DNA of 61,702 nucleotides from contig CAJUKG010000007.1 of the NCBI GenBank assembly GCA_910586925.1, forward strand, positions 49,092 to 110,793, read 5' to 3'. Source of the stretch: an uncultured Christensenellaceae bacterium (GTDB lineage: Bacteria > Bacillota > Clostridia > Christensenellales > Pumilibacteraceae). The position numbers were made by a program, and so were the translations under genes. Below the pieces are notes generated by a model that had not been told where the DNA came from, made no database searches, and saw nothing but the letters and a program-made list of their open reading frames with translations. Shown piece after piece: positions 16,859-25,781 of this stretch (positions within the stretch are counted from its first letter, which is position 1; every line of letters starts with the position of its first letter).

Positions 16859-19800
16859 CTAATTGCCGTCCGCGGTGGGTTCGGGTAACTCGGGCAATTC
16901 GCTCGTCATCTCGAACGAACCGTCTTTGTTGAGAGTAACGTACACGGTGATCGCTCTGCCCTCGTCATAGTATGTGAGTTTAAGCACATTGTCGCGTCCG
17001 TCCACCCACTCGAACTCGCCCGAATACATGACGCCTTTGTCGTCCACGAACAACGCGGTATCGTACCCGTCGGTGGTGAACAGCTCGCCCTTTACGGACA
17101 GATAAATGTTGAGCGAACCCGACTTCTCGTCGATAAGCCGACTGTCGATGAACCGCACGACGTACTTCGTTTCGCTCTGCCCGCTCTCGGCGTCGGGCGT
17201 TACCACGTACAGTCTGAAGTTTGCCACTATTACGAGCTGTCCGCTCAAAGTGTCGCACAGCACGAAATCTATGTCGCTCTGCGCCACGTAATACAGATTG
17301 CGCGAAGTGTCGTTGGTAAGCACCGCTTTCACGCCGCCCCAGCCGTTGAACACGAGTTTCTTTACCGTTATCGTAACGACGTTGCTTCCGCTCGGAACTT
17401 TTATGTCGATCGGTTTTTCACACTCGAATTCGCCGAGCGTTTCTTTCGTGAACGTGCCGTCGAGAAGCACTGCGCGCGACGTCGTGCCGTCGCTCAACAT
17501 TACGAAATACAGCGTAATGTCGTCGCTTACGAATTCCCATACGATCGACTTTGCGTCGCCCTCGCCTATTTCGATGGCGTTAAGCACGCCCGTGGTGTAG
17601 CTGTCGCTCGTTTTCAACACGAGATCGCCGTATCCGCCGCCGAGAAGTGTCGCCGCCGCACCGCTCGCGCCGAACTCGGTGTAGAGGTAAAGCGGGTCGT
17701 TGCCTATATACTCGACATACTCTCTGTATATGGGGAAGCCGACCGAGCCGTAAAAACCGAGCGCGAACCGCAACTCGACTTCGGCGGTGCCGTCGTTATA
17801 CGTGAAGACAAAGTCGCCGAGATCCTCACCCTTGTCGTTGACGTTGTGTTTATACGTACCGTTATAATCGACGAAAGTTTCCGTTTCCGCGTCGTACTTT
17901 TTGAGCGTGCCGTTAAACGTGCCGTTGCCGTTATCGACGCCCGAAAGCACGAGGCGATCGTCGCCGTCGGGACTTTCCATCCACTCGCCCGCTTCCGCGC
18001 TCACTTCGGTAAACGAGGTAATGACGCCGTTGCCGTCCTTTACGAGCTTGAACGTTACGGTATCTCTCTTGCCCGTGTTCGGATTGAAGCCGGACACGGT
18101 AACATAATCTTTACGGGCGACGAAATCGCCTTTCTCCATGACGATAACGCCGTCTTTTTCATACTTGACCGTCGCATTGGAAAGGTCGAAATAGAGCGTG
18201 ACCGTGCCGGACGTGACGGCAAACGAGTTCTCGTTCGCGTCGGGATAAATGACTAATTGCTTATAAGGTTGTTGAGTTTCTTTGTCGATAAACTCGCATA
18301 TGCCGAACGAGAACGTATCGCCGTACCTGTCCGAAAGCAGTTTGCCGCTTTGATCGAACAACCCGAGTTCGGAATACACGCCCTGCGTCTTATCTGCGTC
18401 CGACCACGCGACGGTGCCGTACGAATAGAACGCGAGGATCGGCGTGCCTGCGGACGTAACGTCGTCGACGCGCAAGAGCGCGGCTTTATTCGTTCCGTCC
18501 AAAAGCGCGAGTATGACGTAACTGTCGTTTGTCGCGTTGTGCTTGTAGTATTGAACGGCAACACGAAGCAGGTTTTCTTCGTCGGGGAGCTTTACGAAGA
18601 TATTTTCTTTTTCTTCGTTCGCCGCGGTATCGCCGTCCACGAACACGCACAGCGTGCCCGCCGATTTGCCGAACGAGTATGTGCGGGTCTTTTCGTCCGC
18701 GGACACCGCCGTGCCGTAGCCGTCGAGGGTGTATTCCGTGCCGTTCAACACGAATTTATTGCCGCCGAGCCCGTCGCCGAGCGCGATGACGGTGCCCGTG
18801 GTTTTCTCTGTATCGAGAGTGCACTTGAAATATCCGTAACGCGAAATATCGAGCGCGTTCTCTTGACCGAACAGCGTGTAGTAAATGTAGTAAACGAGCA
18901 TGGCGTCGTTTTCGTCTACTTCCGCTTTAACGGCGAATTCGCCGTCAGCGAGCTTTTCGTACTCGCCCTCCGCTACGACCGAGAACTTCATATCGAGCAC
19001 GCCGAACCCGTCGGTGTACGGAAGCGATACAAACAGCCGCACAACATTGTCGTTGTAGAAACGGTAGTAGTATACTTGGCGCGGGTCGAACCCTTCGCCC
19101 GTGACTAAGTATCTTCCGTTCAACTCGGGTTTATCCTGTTTCGCTTCGAACGTGAAGTATGTTTCCGCATTGTCGCCTTCCCCCGTCTTGTTTACGGTGA
19201 GGAAATAACTTTCGGCATCGCCGTCATTCGCCTTGAACATGAAAATGAGGTCTGCGGTATCTATCGAATACGCGCCTTCCGTCCTTGTTCCGTCGGCGGC
19301 GACTTTCACGGCATGCATGCCGTAACCGTCAAGCTCGAATTTTGCGCCCGTCTTGTCGGAATTCGCGTACAGCGCGGTGACGGAATCGTATTCGATAAAC
19401 ACGGGCATCGCGTCTTCTTCCTTGCCGACTACACCGACGGTAAACCGCATTTCGAACGCCTTGTTCTCTACGGCAAACACCGCGTAATACTCGTTATCGT
19501 CGATTACGCAATAGCTGCCCGCGTAAACCGTCTGTTCTTTCTCGCCGAGCGCGACGATCATCTCGGTGCTGCCGAAGCCGTCGAGATAGAGCATGTAATA
19601 GTAGTCGGGTGCGCCGTTCGCATACTTGAGCCATACGCCCGTTTCCTCGCCGCGGATCTCGAACGCATTCGATTCGTTACCGGTCGCGTCGCGATAAACG
19701 GAGAGTTTGAAAGTAAAGCCCTTTACTTCGGGGTCGGTCGGAGTGAACAGCACGCCGCCTTCCTTCGCGTCGTTGATAGTATACTTACCCGTTATCGGCG

Positions 19801-21112
19801 CGGCTTCGCCCGCTTTATACACGGCGGTGCCGTTGTCCGAAAGAGTGAGAGTGACGTTGCCGTCGAGCGTGCCGTACATGTCCGATTCGGAACGCACGCG
19901 AAGTTTATACTCGGCGGCGGTATAGTACGCGAAAGTATGGTTTTTCTCGTCCGCCACGCCGTGCGCGAGTATCGTGTTGTCTTTATTCTTAAACGTGAAT
20001 ACTTTCGTCGCGTCGTCGAACTCGCCCTCGATCTCAAGCCCCAAACGCATGAGGTAAGCTTTGACGGTATCGCCCGACCTGTCGATGAATATGTAATCTT
20101 CGGACGCGCCGAACGCATCGGCACAGCCTTGCAGCCACACCGCGTACAGCGTTGTATCGGACTTCGTGTCGAACTTGCCGCTCACCTTGCCCGTGCCGTC
20201 GGGGTTTTTCGCCCAATACATAAAGCGATGACCCTCTACCGCGTAATAGCAGGCGGGAAGATCGAATTCTTCGCCGTAGCCTTTGCGCACTGGCTTCACT
20301 TCGCCGTCGGCGGTTTTGCCGTCGGGCGCGTTCGCGTCGAACGCCACCGTCACCGCGCGTACTTTATAGTATGCGGTAAAATCGTTATCGCCCGTCGCCG
20401 ACAGGATAAAGCTCGCGGGCACGAGTTCGTAACCGTCGTATACCGGGAATTTAGAACCGTCGGGTGCGCTTCCCACAAACCCTTTGTCGATCAAGGTATC
20501 GACCATACTGCCGTAATTATCGGAATCGAGCGCGGTTTCTTTTTTGGTGACGAGAGTATAGCTGACCGTATAACGCGCGACGAGAGTGACTGCTTCTTCG
20601 GGCAACGTCGCCGTGCTCGACGCGTCGAGTTTTACTCCGTTATAATACCAACCGTCGAACTTCGATTTGCCGGGCGCGGTCGGAGTAATGTCTTTAATTA
20701 TGTCGTACAGATTTTTGCCGACGCCGAACTGAAAATGCGTTTCGCCGTCGTACGTGCCTACGCCCGCGTCGAGCGTGACTCCGAAATGCTTGGAAAACAC
20801 CGCATAGTACGTGACGTCGCTTTCGGGAATAGTCGCGGGAAGCGTGACTACCTCGCCGCCCTGCGTAAGGCTCCAACCGTCGAACACATAGCCCGCACGC
20901 GTCGGATCGGGTTTTGTGCGCACAAGCTCGCTGCCCGCCGCACCCGTCACCGTTTCGTACGCCGATTGACCGTCGCCGATCTTGAAAGTAACGGTGTACT
21001 GCGCGGGCGGCGCGGGTTGTTCCGCGGGCGCGCACGCGACGCCGAATACCGCGATTGCGACGATCGCCGCGACTGCCGCGATCAAACACCAAAGTTTTTT
21101 CATTTTATTCAT
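16859..21112 (-). CDS. Large modular surface lipoprotein with InlB-type repeats
   Basis: 1417 residues. The signal peptide ends in a lipobox (AVFGVAC), so it is predicted to be anchored to the outer face of the membrane. Residues about 35-330 hold InlB B-repeat (Listeria-Bacteroides repeat) modules, recognised by AGYVFDGWSLTQGG, KFDGWYYNGVKL and RFMYWAKNPDGTG. The rest, about 1000 residues, is beta-rich and made of repeating units that contain a (D/N)G(Y/F/W)G turn, for example FELDGYGMHAV, YTLDGYGTAVS, YLDGFGSTEM, LGGGYGDLVL and VFNGWGGVKAV. I do not recognise that module. The ribosome site is GGAGG five bases before the ATG. It has its own consensus promoter; function is likely adhesion or ligand binding, but this is inference. 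Confidence 0.8.
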   Translation of the reverse strand: MNKMKKLWCLIAAVAAIVAIAVFGVACAPAEQPAPPAQYTVTFKIGDGQSAYETVTGAAGSELVRTKPDPTRAGYVFDGWSLTQGGEVVTLPATIPESDVTYYAVFSKHFGVTLDAGVGTYDGETHFQFGVGKNLYDIIKDITPTAPGKSKFDGWYYNGVKLDASSTATLPEEAVTLVARYTVSYTLVTKKETALDSDNYGSMVDTLIDKGFVGSAPDGSKFPVYDGYELVPASFILSATGDNDFTAYYKVRAVTVAFDANAPDGKTADGEVKPVRKGYGEEFDLPACYYAVEGHRFMYWAKNPDGTGKVSGKFDTKSDTTLYAVWLQGCADAFGASEDYIFIDRSGDTVKAYLMRLGLEIEGEFDDATKVFTFKNKDNTILAHGVADEKNHTFAYYTAAEYKLRVRSESDMYGTLDGNVTLTLSDNGTAVYKAGEAAPITGKYTINDAKEGGVLFTPTDPEVKGFTFKLSVYRDATGNESNAFEIRGEETGVWLKYANGAPDYYYMLYLDGFGSTEMIVALGEKEQTVYAGSYCVIDDNEYYAVFAVENKAFEMRFTVGVVGKEEDAMPVFIEYDSVTALYANSDKTGAKFELDGYGMHAVKVAADGTRTEGAYSIDTADLIFMFKANDGDAESYFLTVNKTGEGDNAETYFTFEAKQDKPELNGRYLVTGEGFDPRQVYYYRFYNDNVVRLFVSLPYTDGFGVLDMKFSVVAEGEYEKLADGEFAVKAEVDENDAMLVYYIYYTLFGQENALDISRYGYFKCTLDTEKTTGTVIALGDGLGGNKFVLNGTEYTLDGYGTAVSADEKTRTYSFGKSAGTLCVFVDGDTAANEEKENIFVKLPDEENLLRVAVQYYKHNATNDSYVILALLDGTNKAALLRVDDVTSAGTPILAFYSYGTVAWSDADKTQGVYSELGLFDQSGKLLSDRYGDTFSFGICEFIDKETQQPYKQLVIYPDANENSFAVTSGTVTLYFDLSNATVKYEKDGVIVMEKGDFVARKDYVTVSGFNPNTGKRDTVTFKLVKDGNGVITSFTEVSAEAGEWMESPDGDDRLVLSGVDNGNGTFNGTLKKYDAETETFVDYNGTYKHNVNDKGEDLGDFVFTYNDGTAEVELRFALGFYGSVGFPIYREYVEYIGNDPLYLYTEFGASGAAATLLGGGYGDLVLKTSDSYTTGVLNAIEIGEGDAKSIVWEFVSDDITLYFVMLSDGTTSRAVLLDGTFTKETLGEFECEKPIDIKVPSGSNVVTITVKKLVFNGWGGVKAVLTNDTSRNLYYVAQSDIDFVLCDTLSGQLVIVANFRLYVVTPDAESGQSETKYVVRFIDSRLIDEKSGSLNIYLSVKGELFTTDGYDTALFVDDKGVMYSGEFEWVDGRDNVLKLTYYDEGRAITVYVTLNKDGSFEMTSELPELPEPTADGN

Positions 21113-21453
21113 AAAAACCTCCTTGACTCGCCGCGTGGCGGCGCAGGCGTCGCGGACAAAACCGCAACTGTTTTCAAAAACAACAAAGCCGGGTTGAGCG
21201 ACACCGTTGTCGCACTCAACACCGACTTAATATTACTATTATACTCGCTCGCACGTCGCTTGTCAACCGTTTGTATGGGTTTTACGCCGCATGTGTGTAT
21301 TTTTACCGCATGACAAAGGGGCGCGCCGCCGATCATTTTACGTTTTTTTTACATTATCGAGCAAAAAATATCGCATTTATCAAATATTATTATAGTGTAG
21401 AGTACCTTTCCGCCGAGGTGTTTCGTACGGCGGGGCTTTAAGCAAGGAGCAAC
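21113..21453. other. Intergenic region between divergent lipoprotein and symporter genes
   Basis: Besides the minus-strand promoter it holds an AT-rich stretch at 21340-21400 that probably contains the symporter promoter (TATAGT-like -10 near 21393, weak -35). A leader hairpin with arms CCGCCG / CGGCGG lies at about 21411-21434, just before the ribosome site. I see no gene. Confidence 0.5.
21238..21266 (-). promoter_or_regulatory. Promoter of the large lipoprotein gene
   Basis: TTGACA (21266-21261), 17-base spacer, TATAAT (21243-21238), about 125 bases before the ATG, leaving a long 5' leader. Confidence 0.9.
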
Positions 21454-23118
21454 ATGAACGCGGCGAGTATAGCGACATCGGTATTATCACTTATAACGGG
21501 CATAGGGATATTCCTTATAGCATGCAACATGATGAGTGCCAATCTCGAAGCACTCGGCAGTCGCAAACTGAAAAAACTTTTTTCGGGCGCGGCGAAAAGC
21601 AAACTCGTCGGCGTCGGTATCGGTGCCGCGACGACGGTTGCCGTGCAAAGCTCGAGCGCGACGACCGTCATGGTGATAGGGTTTGTAAACGCGGGCATCA
21701 TGTCGCTCGCCCAAGCCGCGACGGTGATATTCGGCGCGAACATAGGCACTACGGTGACGGGTCAGCTCGTCGCGCTCGGCATGTTCGGAAGCAATTCCGT
21801 ATCGTCGTCGGTCATATTCGGAGCGTTCGCGGGAGTGGGCGCGTTTATACTCGCATTCGCCAAAAAAGACAAGGTGCAAAAAGTAGGCGGCATACTCGCG
21901 GGGTTCGGCATGCTGTTCGCCGCGCTCTCGCTGATGAGCGGCGCGATGAATGTTTTCGCGGAATCGGAAAGCATGCGAAATTTTCTCGCGACGTTTGAAA
22001 ATCCGTTTCTCCTCGTTCTCGTCGGCATAGTTCTCACCGCGCTCGTGCAAAGCTCGTCCGTCATCACGTCCATAACCATCACCACCGTCGTGTCCGGACT
22101 CATTTCGCTCGACCAAGGCATTTACATTACGATAGGCTCGAACGTCGGGACTTGCGTCACCGCGCTCATCGCGGGACTTACGAGCACGCGCAACGCTCGC
22201 CGCACCGCGCTCATTCACCTGATATTCAACATGACGGGCGTCATAGTGTTTCTTACCGCGGGACTTATCATGCGGCTTTGCGGCACAGACTACGGATTCA
22301 TATTCGGCGCAATGTTCCCCCACGCGCCGCAACTCCAGCTTGCCATGTTCCACACCGCGTTCAATCTAATAGCGACGATGATCGCCCTGCCGCTCACGGG
22401 CTGTTTCGTGGGGCTCGTGACGAAAATCGTGCCCGACAAGCCCGAACGCACTTCCGCGCCGCAATTCAAATACATCGAAGAACACATGCTCGCCGCGCCC
22501 GCTGTAGCGGTGCAACAGATAAAACGGGAAATAACCGATATGGCACTTCTCGCGCAGGACAATTTCGTGATCGCTTGCAACGCCGCATGCACTCTCGACT
22601 TTGCCGAGATCGAAAAGTTCCGCGACGGCGAAAAACGTCTTAACTTTCTTAACGCCGCGCTCAACTCGTTCATTTCGCGACTGCTGTCCTCCGACCTCAA
22701 TCAATCGGACAGGGCATATCTCGCAATCGCAATCAAGACGGTGACTGACATCGAGCGCGTCGGCGATTATGCCGAGAACATAACCGAGTATGCGAGCTAC
22801 CTGCGCGACAAAGAGATCTCCTTCTCCGAAACCGCTCGACAGGAAATAACCGAAGCATGCTCGCTCGTATCCAAACTGTTTTCGCACGCGCTCGACGCCT
22901 ATAAGTCGGGCAATCTCGACGCGCTCGACGCCGCATACGCAGTCGAAAACGAAGTGGACGAACTCACCGACGAACTCGCAAAGCGTCACGTGCAAAGACT
23001 GCAGCTCGGCGAGTGTTCGCCAGATGCGAGCGTGCAGTACATCTCGCTCGTCGCAGACGTCGAGCGTATCGCCGACCACTATATAAACGTCGCGAAAACA
23101 GTCGGCGCACACCGTTGA
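21454..23118 (+). CDS. Na+/phosphate cotransporter with C-terminal PhoU-like domain
   Basis: 554 residues. The two inverted Na/Pi-cotransporter halves each carry the QSSS motif (VAVQSSSATTVMVIGF near residue 65 and LVQSSSVITSITI near 195), with eight or more membrane segments between residues 5 and 315. Residues about 345-545 are helical and PhoU-like (KTVTDIERVGDYAENITEYA and VADVERIADHYINVAKTV). This protein family imports phosphate with sodium in the NptA/YjbB group. AGGAG lies four bases before the ATG. It is directly followed by a PhoB/PhoR-like two-component system, which suggests phosphate-responsive control. Confidence 0.93.
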   Translation: MNAASIATSVLSLITGIGIFLIACNMMSANLEALGSRKLKKLFSGAAKSKLVGVGIGAATTVAVQSSSATTVMVIGFVNAGIMSLAQAATVIFGANIGTTVTGQLVALGMFGSNSVSSSVIFGAFAGVGAFILAFAKKDKVQKVGGILAGFGMLFAALSLMSGAMNVFAESESMRNFLATFENPFLLVLVGIVLTALVQSSSVITSITITTVVSGLISLDQGIYITIGSNVGTCVTALIAGLTSTRNARRTALIHLIFNMTGVIVFLTAGLIMRLCGTDYGFIFGAMFPHAPQLQLAMFHTAFNLIATMIALPLTGCFVGLVTKIVPDKPERTSAPQFKYIEEHMLAAPAVAVQQIKREITDMALLAQDNFVIACNAACTLDFAEIEKFRDGEKRLNFLNAALNSFISRLLSSDLNQSDRAYLAIAIKTVTDIERVGDYAENITEYASYLRDKEISFSETARQEITEACSLVSKLFSHALDAYKSGNLDALDAAYAVENEVDELTDELAKRHVQRLQLGECSPDASVQYISLVADVERIADHYINVAKTVGAHR

Positions 23119-23143
23119 TTTTAACGTCGGCATGGTGTATAAT
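23115..23143 (+). promoter_or_regulatory. Promoter of the response regulator-kinase operon
   Basis: TTGATT (23115-23120), 17-base spacer, TATAAT (23138-23143). The -35 box overlaps the stop codon of the symporter gene. Confidence 0.78.
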
Positions 23144-23228
23144 AACGGTGTACGAAAAACCGCGATCGGCAATCGCGGACACGAAAACATGGCGGCGCGC
23201 TCGCGCCGTTACTCCAAAGAGGTGCAGT

Positions 23229-23870
23229 ATGGAAGGAACGGTATACTTACTCGAAGACGATAAAAGCATATGCGGGCTCGTTAAAGTCGCGCTCGAAATG
23301 CACGGATTGCAATTCGAATCGTTCGACACCGCGAAAAGTTTTACCGAGGCACTCGCCAAACAACAGCCCGACGTCGCGCTCATCGACATAATGCTGCCCG
23401 ACGGCAACGGACTCGACGTGCTCGCGCTCGTCAAGTCGAAGTATCCCGCAGTGAGCTGCGTCATGCTTTCCGCACTCACGAAAGAGGAGGACAAAGTGAC
23501 GGGGCTGAATCTCGGCGCGGACGACTATATCGGCAAACCGTTTTCGGTGCTCGAGCTTACCGCCCGCATCAATGCGCGACTGCGCGGCAGGGCGCGCCCG
23601 TCCGTACTCGTCTGCGGCGACGTCACTCTCGACGCCGACACCATGGCGTGCACGGTCGGCGACACCGCCGTTTCGCTCAATCGCAAGGAATTCGAGCTGT
23701 TGCGCTTTCTCATGCTCAACAGCGGGAAAGTACTGTCCCGCGACAGACTGCTCACCGAGGTATGGGGTTACGACGTCGGAGAAACCCGCACGCTCGACAG
23801 TCATATCGCGCGGCTTCGCAAGCTCGGCATAAAAATAGATACGGTATTCGGCGTGGGGTACAGACTATGA
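23229..23870 (+). CDS. OmpR/PhoB-family response regulator
   Basis: 213 residues. Receiver domain with acidic pocket LEDD, phosphoacceptor D53 in LIDIMLPDG, the S/T in MLSALT and the K in GKPF; C-terminal winged helix (about 118-213) with LNRKEFELLRFLMLNSGKV and RTLDSHIARLRKLG. The ATG has AGAGG six bases upstream; upstream in-frame codons are not needed. The last four bases overlap the kinase start (ATGA), so the two are translationally coupled. The neighbouring phosphate symporter makes a PhoB/PhoP-like role plausible, but family alone does not prove it. Confidence 0.93.
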   Translation: MEGTVYLLEDDKSICGLVKVALEMHGLQFESFDTAKSFTEALAKQQPDVALIDIMLPDGNGLDVLALVKSKYPAVSCVMLSALTKEEDKVTGLNLGADDYIGKPFSVLELTARINARLRGRARPSVLVCGDVTLDADTMACTVGDTAVSLNRKEFELLRFLMLNSGKVLSRDRLLTEVWGYDVGETRTLDSHIARLRKLGIKIDTVFGVGYRL

Positions 23871-25222
23871 AATGGCGTATTTGGCTTCTGTCGCTCGGAA
23901 TAACTCTTTTATGCGTGCTTATCTTCGGTTTTGCGTCCACGCAGGTCTACTACCGCTCGTCGGTCGACGACGGCAAACGGTTTTTGCACGCGTGCATGAA
24001 CAGCTTCGACGCCGACGAATATCCGCCGACGACCGAGGGCGCGAAAGCGTTTTCGGACAAGCTCGACGGCGCGCGCGTCACTTTCATGGACATGCAGGGC
24101 AACGTCCTCGCCGACAGCATTGCGGGCGATTCCGCCGTCAACCATCTCGACAGGTCGGAAGTGACCGACGCCATTCGCGACGGCGACGGGTACGCCGTTC
24201 GCGACAGTTCCACTCTCGGCGCGGACATGGTGTATTACTGCCGCAGTATCGACGGCATGCTCGTAAGACTTGCGGTGTTCACGCAATCGGACTGGAGCAT
24301 ATTCGCGAGCACGCTCCCCACACTCCTCGCCTTTTCGTCGGTCATGATAGTGTTGTGTCTTGCGGCGTCGTTTATCGCGACGCATTTCATAATCGGTCCC
24401 GTAAAAAAACTCGCCGCCGAAGCCGCGCAATCGGAAACGGTGACGACGCGCTATTCCGAGCTTGCGCCCGTCGCCGACGCACTCAATGCGAGAAATCGCG
24501 ATATTCACAGGCAAATGCGCGAACTCACAGCCGAAAAGACAGCCGTCGAACAGGCGCGGGCGAGCAAAGACGAGTTCATATCCAACGTCACGCACGAAAT
24601 GAACACCCCGCTCACGTCCATACACGGCTATGCCGAACTTCTCGACGGCGGCGGCATGACCGAAGCGCAAAAGAAAACCGCGTACAAAACCATTCTTTCG
24701 CAGAGCGAACGGCTCACCAACCTCATCGCGTGCATAATAAATTTCAGCGAAATAGAAAACGACAATCTGCCGCCGTACGACGTCGATTTTTCGGCGATCG
24801 TCCGCGAAACGCTCGTCGTAGTTTCTCCCGAAGCGCAAAAACGCAATATCGCGATCGACGGCAATATCGCCGACAACGTGATCATATCGTCGCGTCACGA
24901 ACGGCTGAACGAACTTTTCGGCAACCTCATACGCAACGCGATAAAGTATAACAAGGACGGCGGCAAGATAAACGTCACTCTCGACAATCGCTCTCTCACC
25001 GTCGAGGATACAGGCATAGGCATTGCCGAAGAAAACATGAACAAAATATTCTCGCGGTTTTTCACCGTCGATAAATCGCACAGCGGCAAAAACGGCGGTT
25101 TCGGCTTGGGGCTTGCCGTCGTCAAAAAAATCTGCGCCAAATCCGGCTGGGAGATCTCGGTGGAGAGCGAACCCGACCGCGGCAGCAAATTCACCGTAGA
25201 CTTCGCGCCGCAACAACGATAA
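23867..25222 (+). CDS. Membrane sensor histidine kinase (PhoR-like)
   Basis: 451 residues. One membrane segment at 5-25, an extracellular sensor of about 130 residues, a second membrane segment near 145-170, then a HAMP-like linker. The dimerisation and phosphotransfer helix is EFISNVTHEMNTPLTSIHGY with phosphoacceptor H243; the ATPase domain shows the N box (GNLIRNAIKYNKDGG), G1 box (VEDTGIGI), F box (FSRFF) and G2 box (GGFGLGLAVV). It overlaps the response regulator by four bases and is followed by a bidirectional terminator. Confidence 0.93.
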   Translation: MKWRIWLLSLGITLLCVLIFGFASTQVYYRSSVDDGKRFLHACMNSFDADEYPPTTEGAKAFSDKLDGARVTFMDMQGNVLADSIAGDSAVNHLDRSEVTDAIRDGDGYAVRDSSTLGADMVYYCRSIDGMLVRLAVFTQSDWSIFASTLPTLLAFSSVMIVLCLAASFIATHFIIGPVKKLAAEAAQSETVTTRYSELAPVADALNARNRDIHRQMRELTAEKTAVEQARASKDEFISNVTHEMNTPLTSIHGYAELLDGGGMTEAQKKTAYKTILSQSERLTNLIACIINFSEIENDNLPPYDVDFSAIVRETLVVVSPEAQKRNIAIDGNIADNVIISSRHERLNELFGNLIRNAIKYNKDGGKINVTLDNRSLTVEDTGIGIAEENMNKIFSRFFTVDKSHSGKNGGFGLGLAVVKKICAKSGWEISVESEPDRGSKFTVDFAPQQR

Positions 25223-25273
25223 CGATAAAAGAAAAACCGTTCCGAAAAGGGTACTTCCCATAGGGATTAAAAA

Positions 25274-25305
25274 GAGCGAAGAATTATAAAATTCTTCGCT
25301 CTTTT
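25274..25305. terminator. Bidirectional terminator between the kinase and tautomerase genes
   Basis: Perfect 12-bp arms GAGCGAAGAATT / AATTCTTCGCTC with an ATAA loop; TTTTGATT on the plus side and TTTTTAATCC on the minus side. Confidence 0.9.
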
Positions 25306-25311
25306 GATTGC

Positions 25312-25330
25312 CCGATAAATTGTAATTTAT
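25312..25330. repeat. 19-bp repeat, copy 1 (CCGATAAATTGTAATTTAT)
   Basis: An identical 19-mer occurs at 27920-27938 in the same orientation. Both are about 10 bases downstream of a terminator hairpin and share CTTTTGA before it. They bracket an AT-rich gene block. Confidence 0.8.
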
Positions 25331-25350
25331 GATATTAGCCTCTAAAAAAA

Positions 25351-25560
25351 TCATTGATGTTTTCGTTTATATTCCGTCTTAACTATATCAATCGGTTTCC
25401 CACCGATACCAAAATTTTTATCGGGCAATTCCGTTATGGTAACGGTAAAAAAATCTTGTGGTATTTGCATAATTTCTGACGACACTTCGGTTAATCTTTG
25501 TATAAGCGTAACTTTCTGTTCGTCGGATAATTTGCCGCTTTCGATTTTTATATAAGGCAT
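25351..25560 (-). CDS. 4-oxalocrotonate tautomerase-family protein
   Basis: 69 residues, the normal size of the small tautomerase superfamily, which use an N-terminal proline, exposed after Met removal, as the catalytic base. P2 is present (MPYIKIESGKLSDEQK), and ITELPDKNFGIGGKPI resembles the family's active-site arginine/loop region, though the usual arginine is not obvious. The substrate is unknown. GGAG lies nine bases before the ATG. It has its own promoter and converges on the kinase gene. Confidence 0.88.
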   Translation of the reverse strand: MPYIKIESGKLSDEQKVTLIQRLTEVSSEIMQIPQDFFTVTITELPDKNFGIGGKPIDIVKTEYKRKHQ

Positions 25561-25612
25561 ATTTTTGTTCTCCTTTTACCTTTCTAAATCACTGTTTGTC
25601 GCCTTGTTGTAC

Positions 25613-25641
25613 ATTATAGCACTTTTCATGCGGTTTTGCAA
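25613..25641 (-). promoter_or_regulatory. Promoter of the tautomerase gene
   Basis: TTGCAA (25641-25636), 17-base spacer, TATAAT (25618-25613). Confidence 0.82.
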
Positions 25642-25678
25642 TAGGCAGGACGGCATATTTCAAGTTTTGCACACAGCA

Positions 25679-25708
25679 AAAGGACAACCGATTATCCGAT
25701 TGCCCTTT
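25679..25708 (-). terminator. Terminator after the HAD gene
   Basis: Near-perfect arms AAAGGACAACCG / CGATTGCCCTTT; on the minus strand the hairpin ends in CCTTTTGC. It separates the rrf2-EFR1-HAD operon from the tautomerase promoter. Confidence 0.75.
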
Positions 25709-25781
25709 GAGTGTTGCGTTGAAGTTTAACCGCTTCGATCCCAATTGCGCAAACTACATTTTACTATTGGCGTTATACTAA

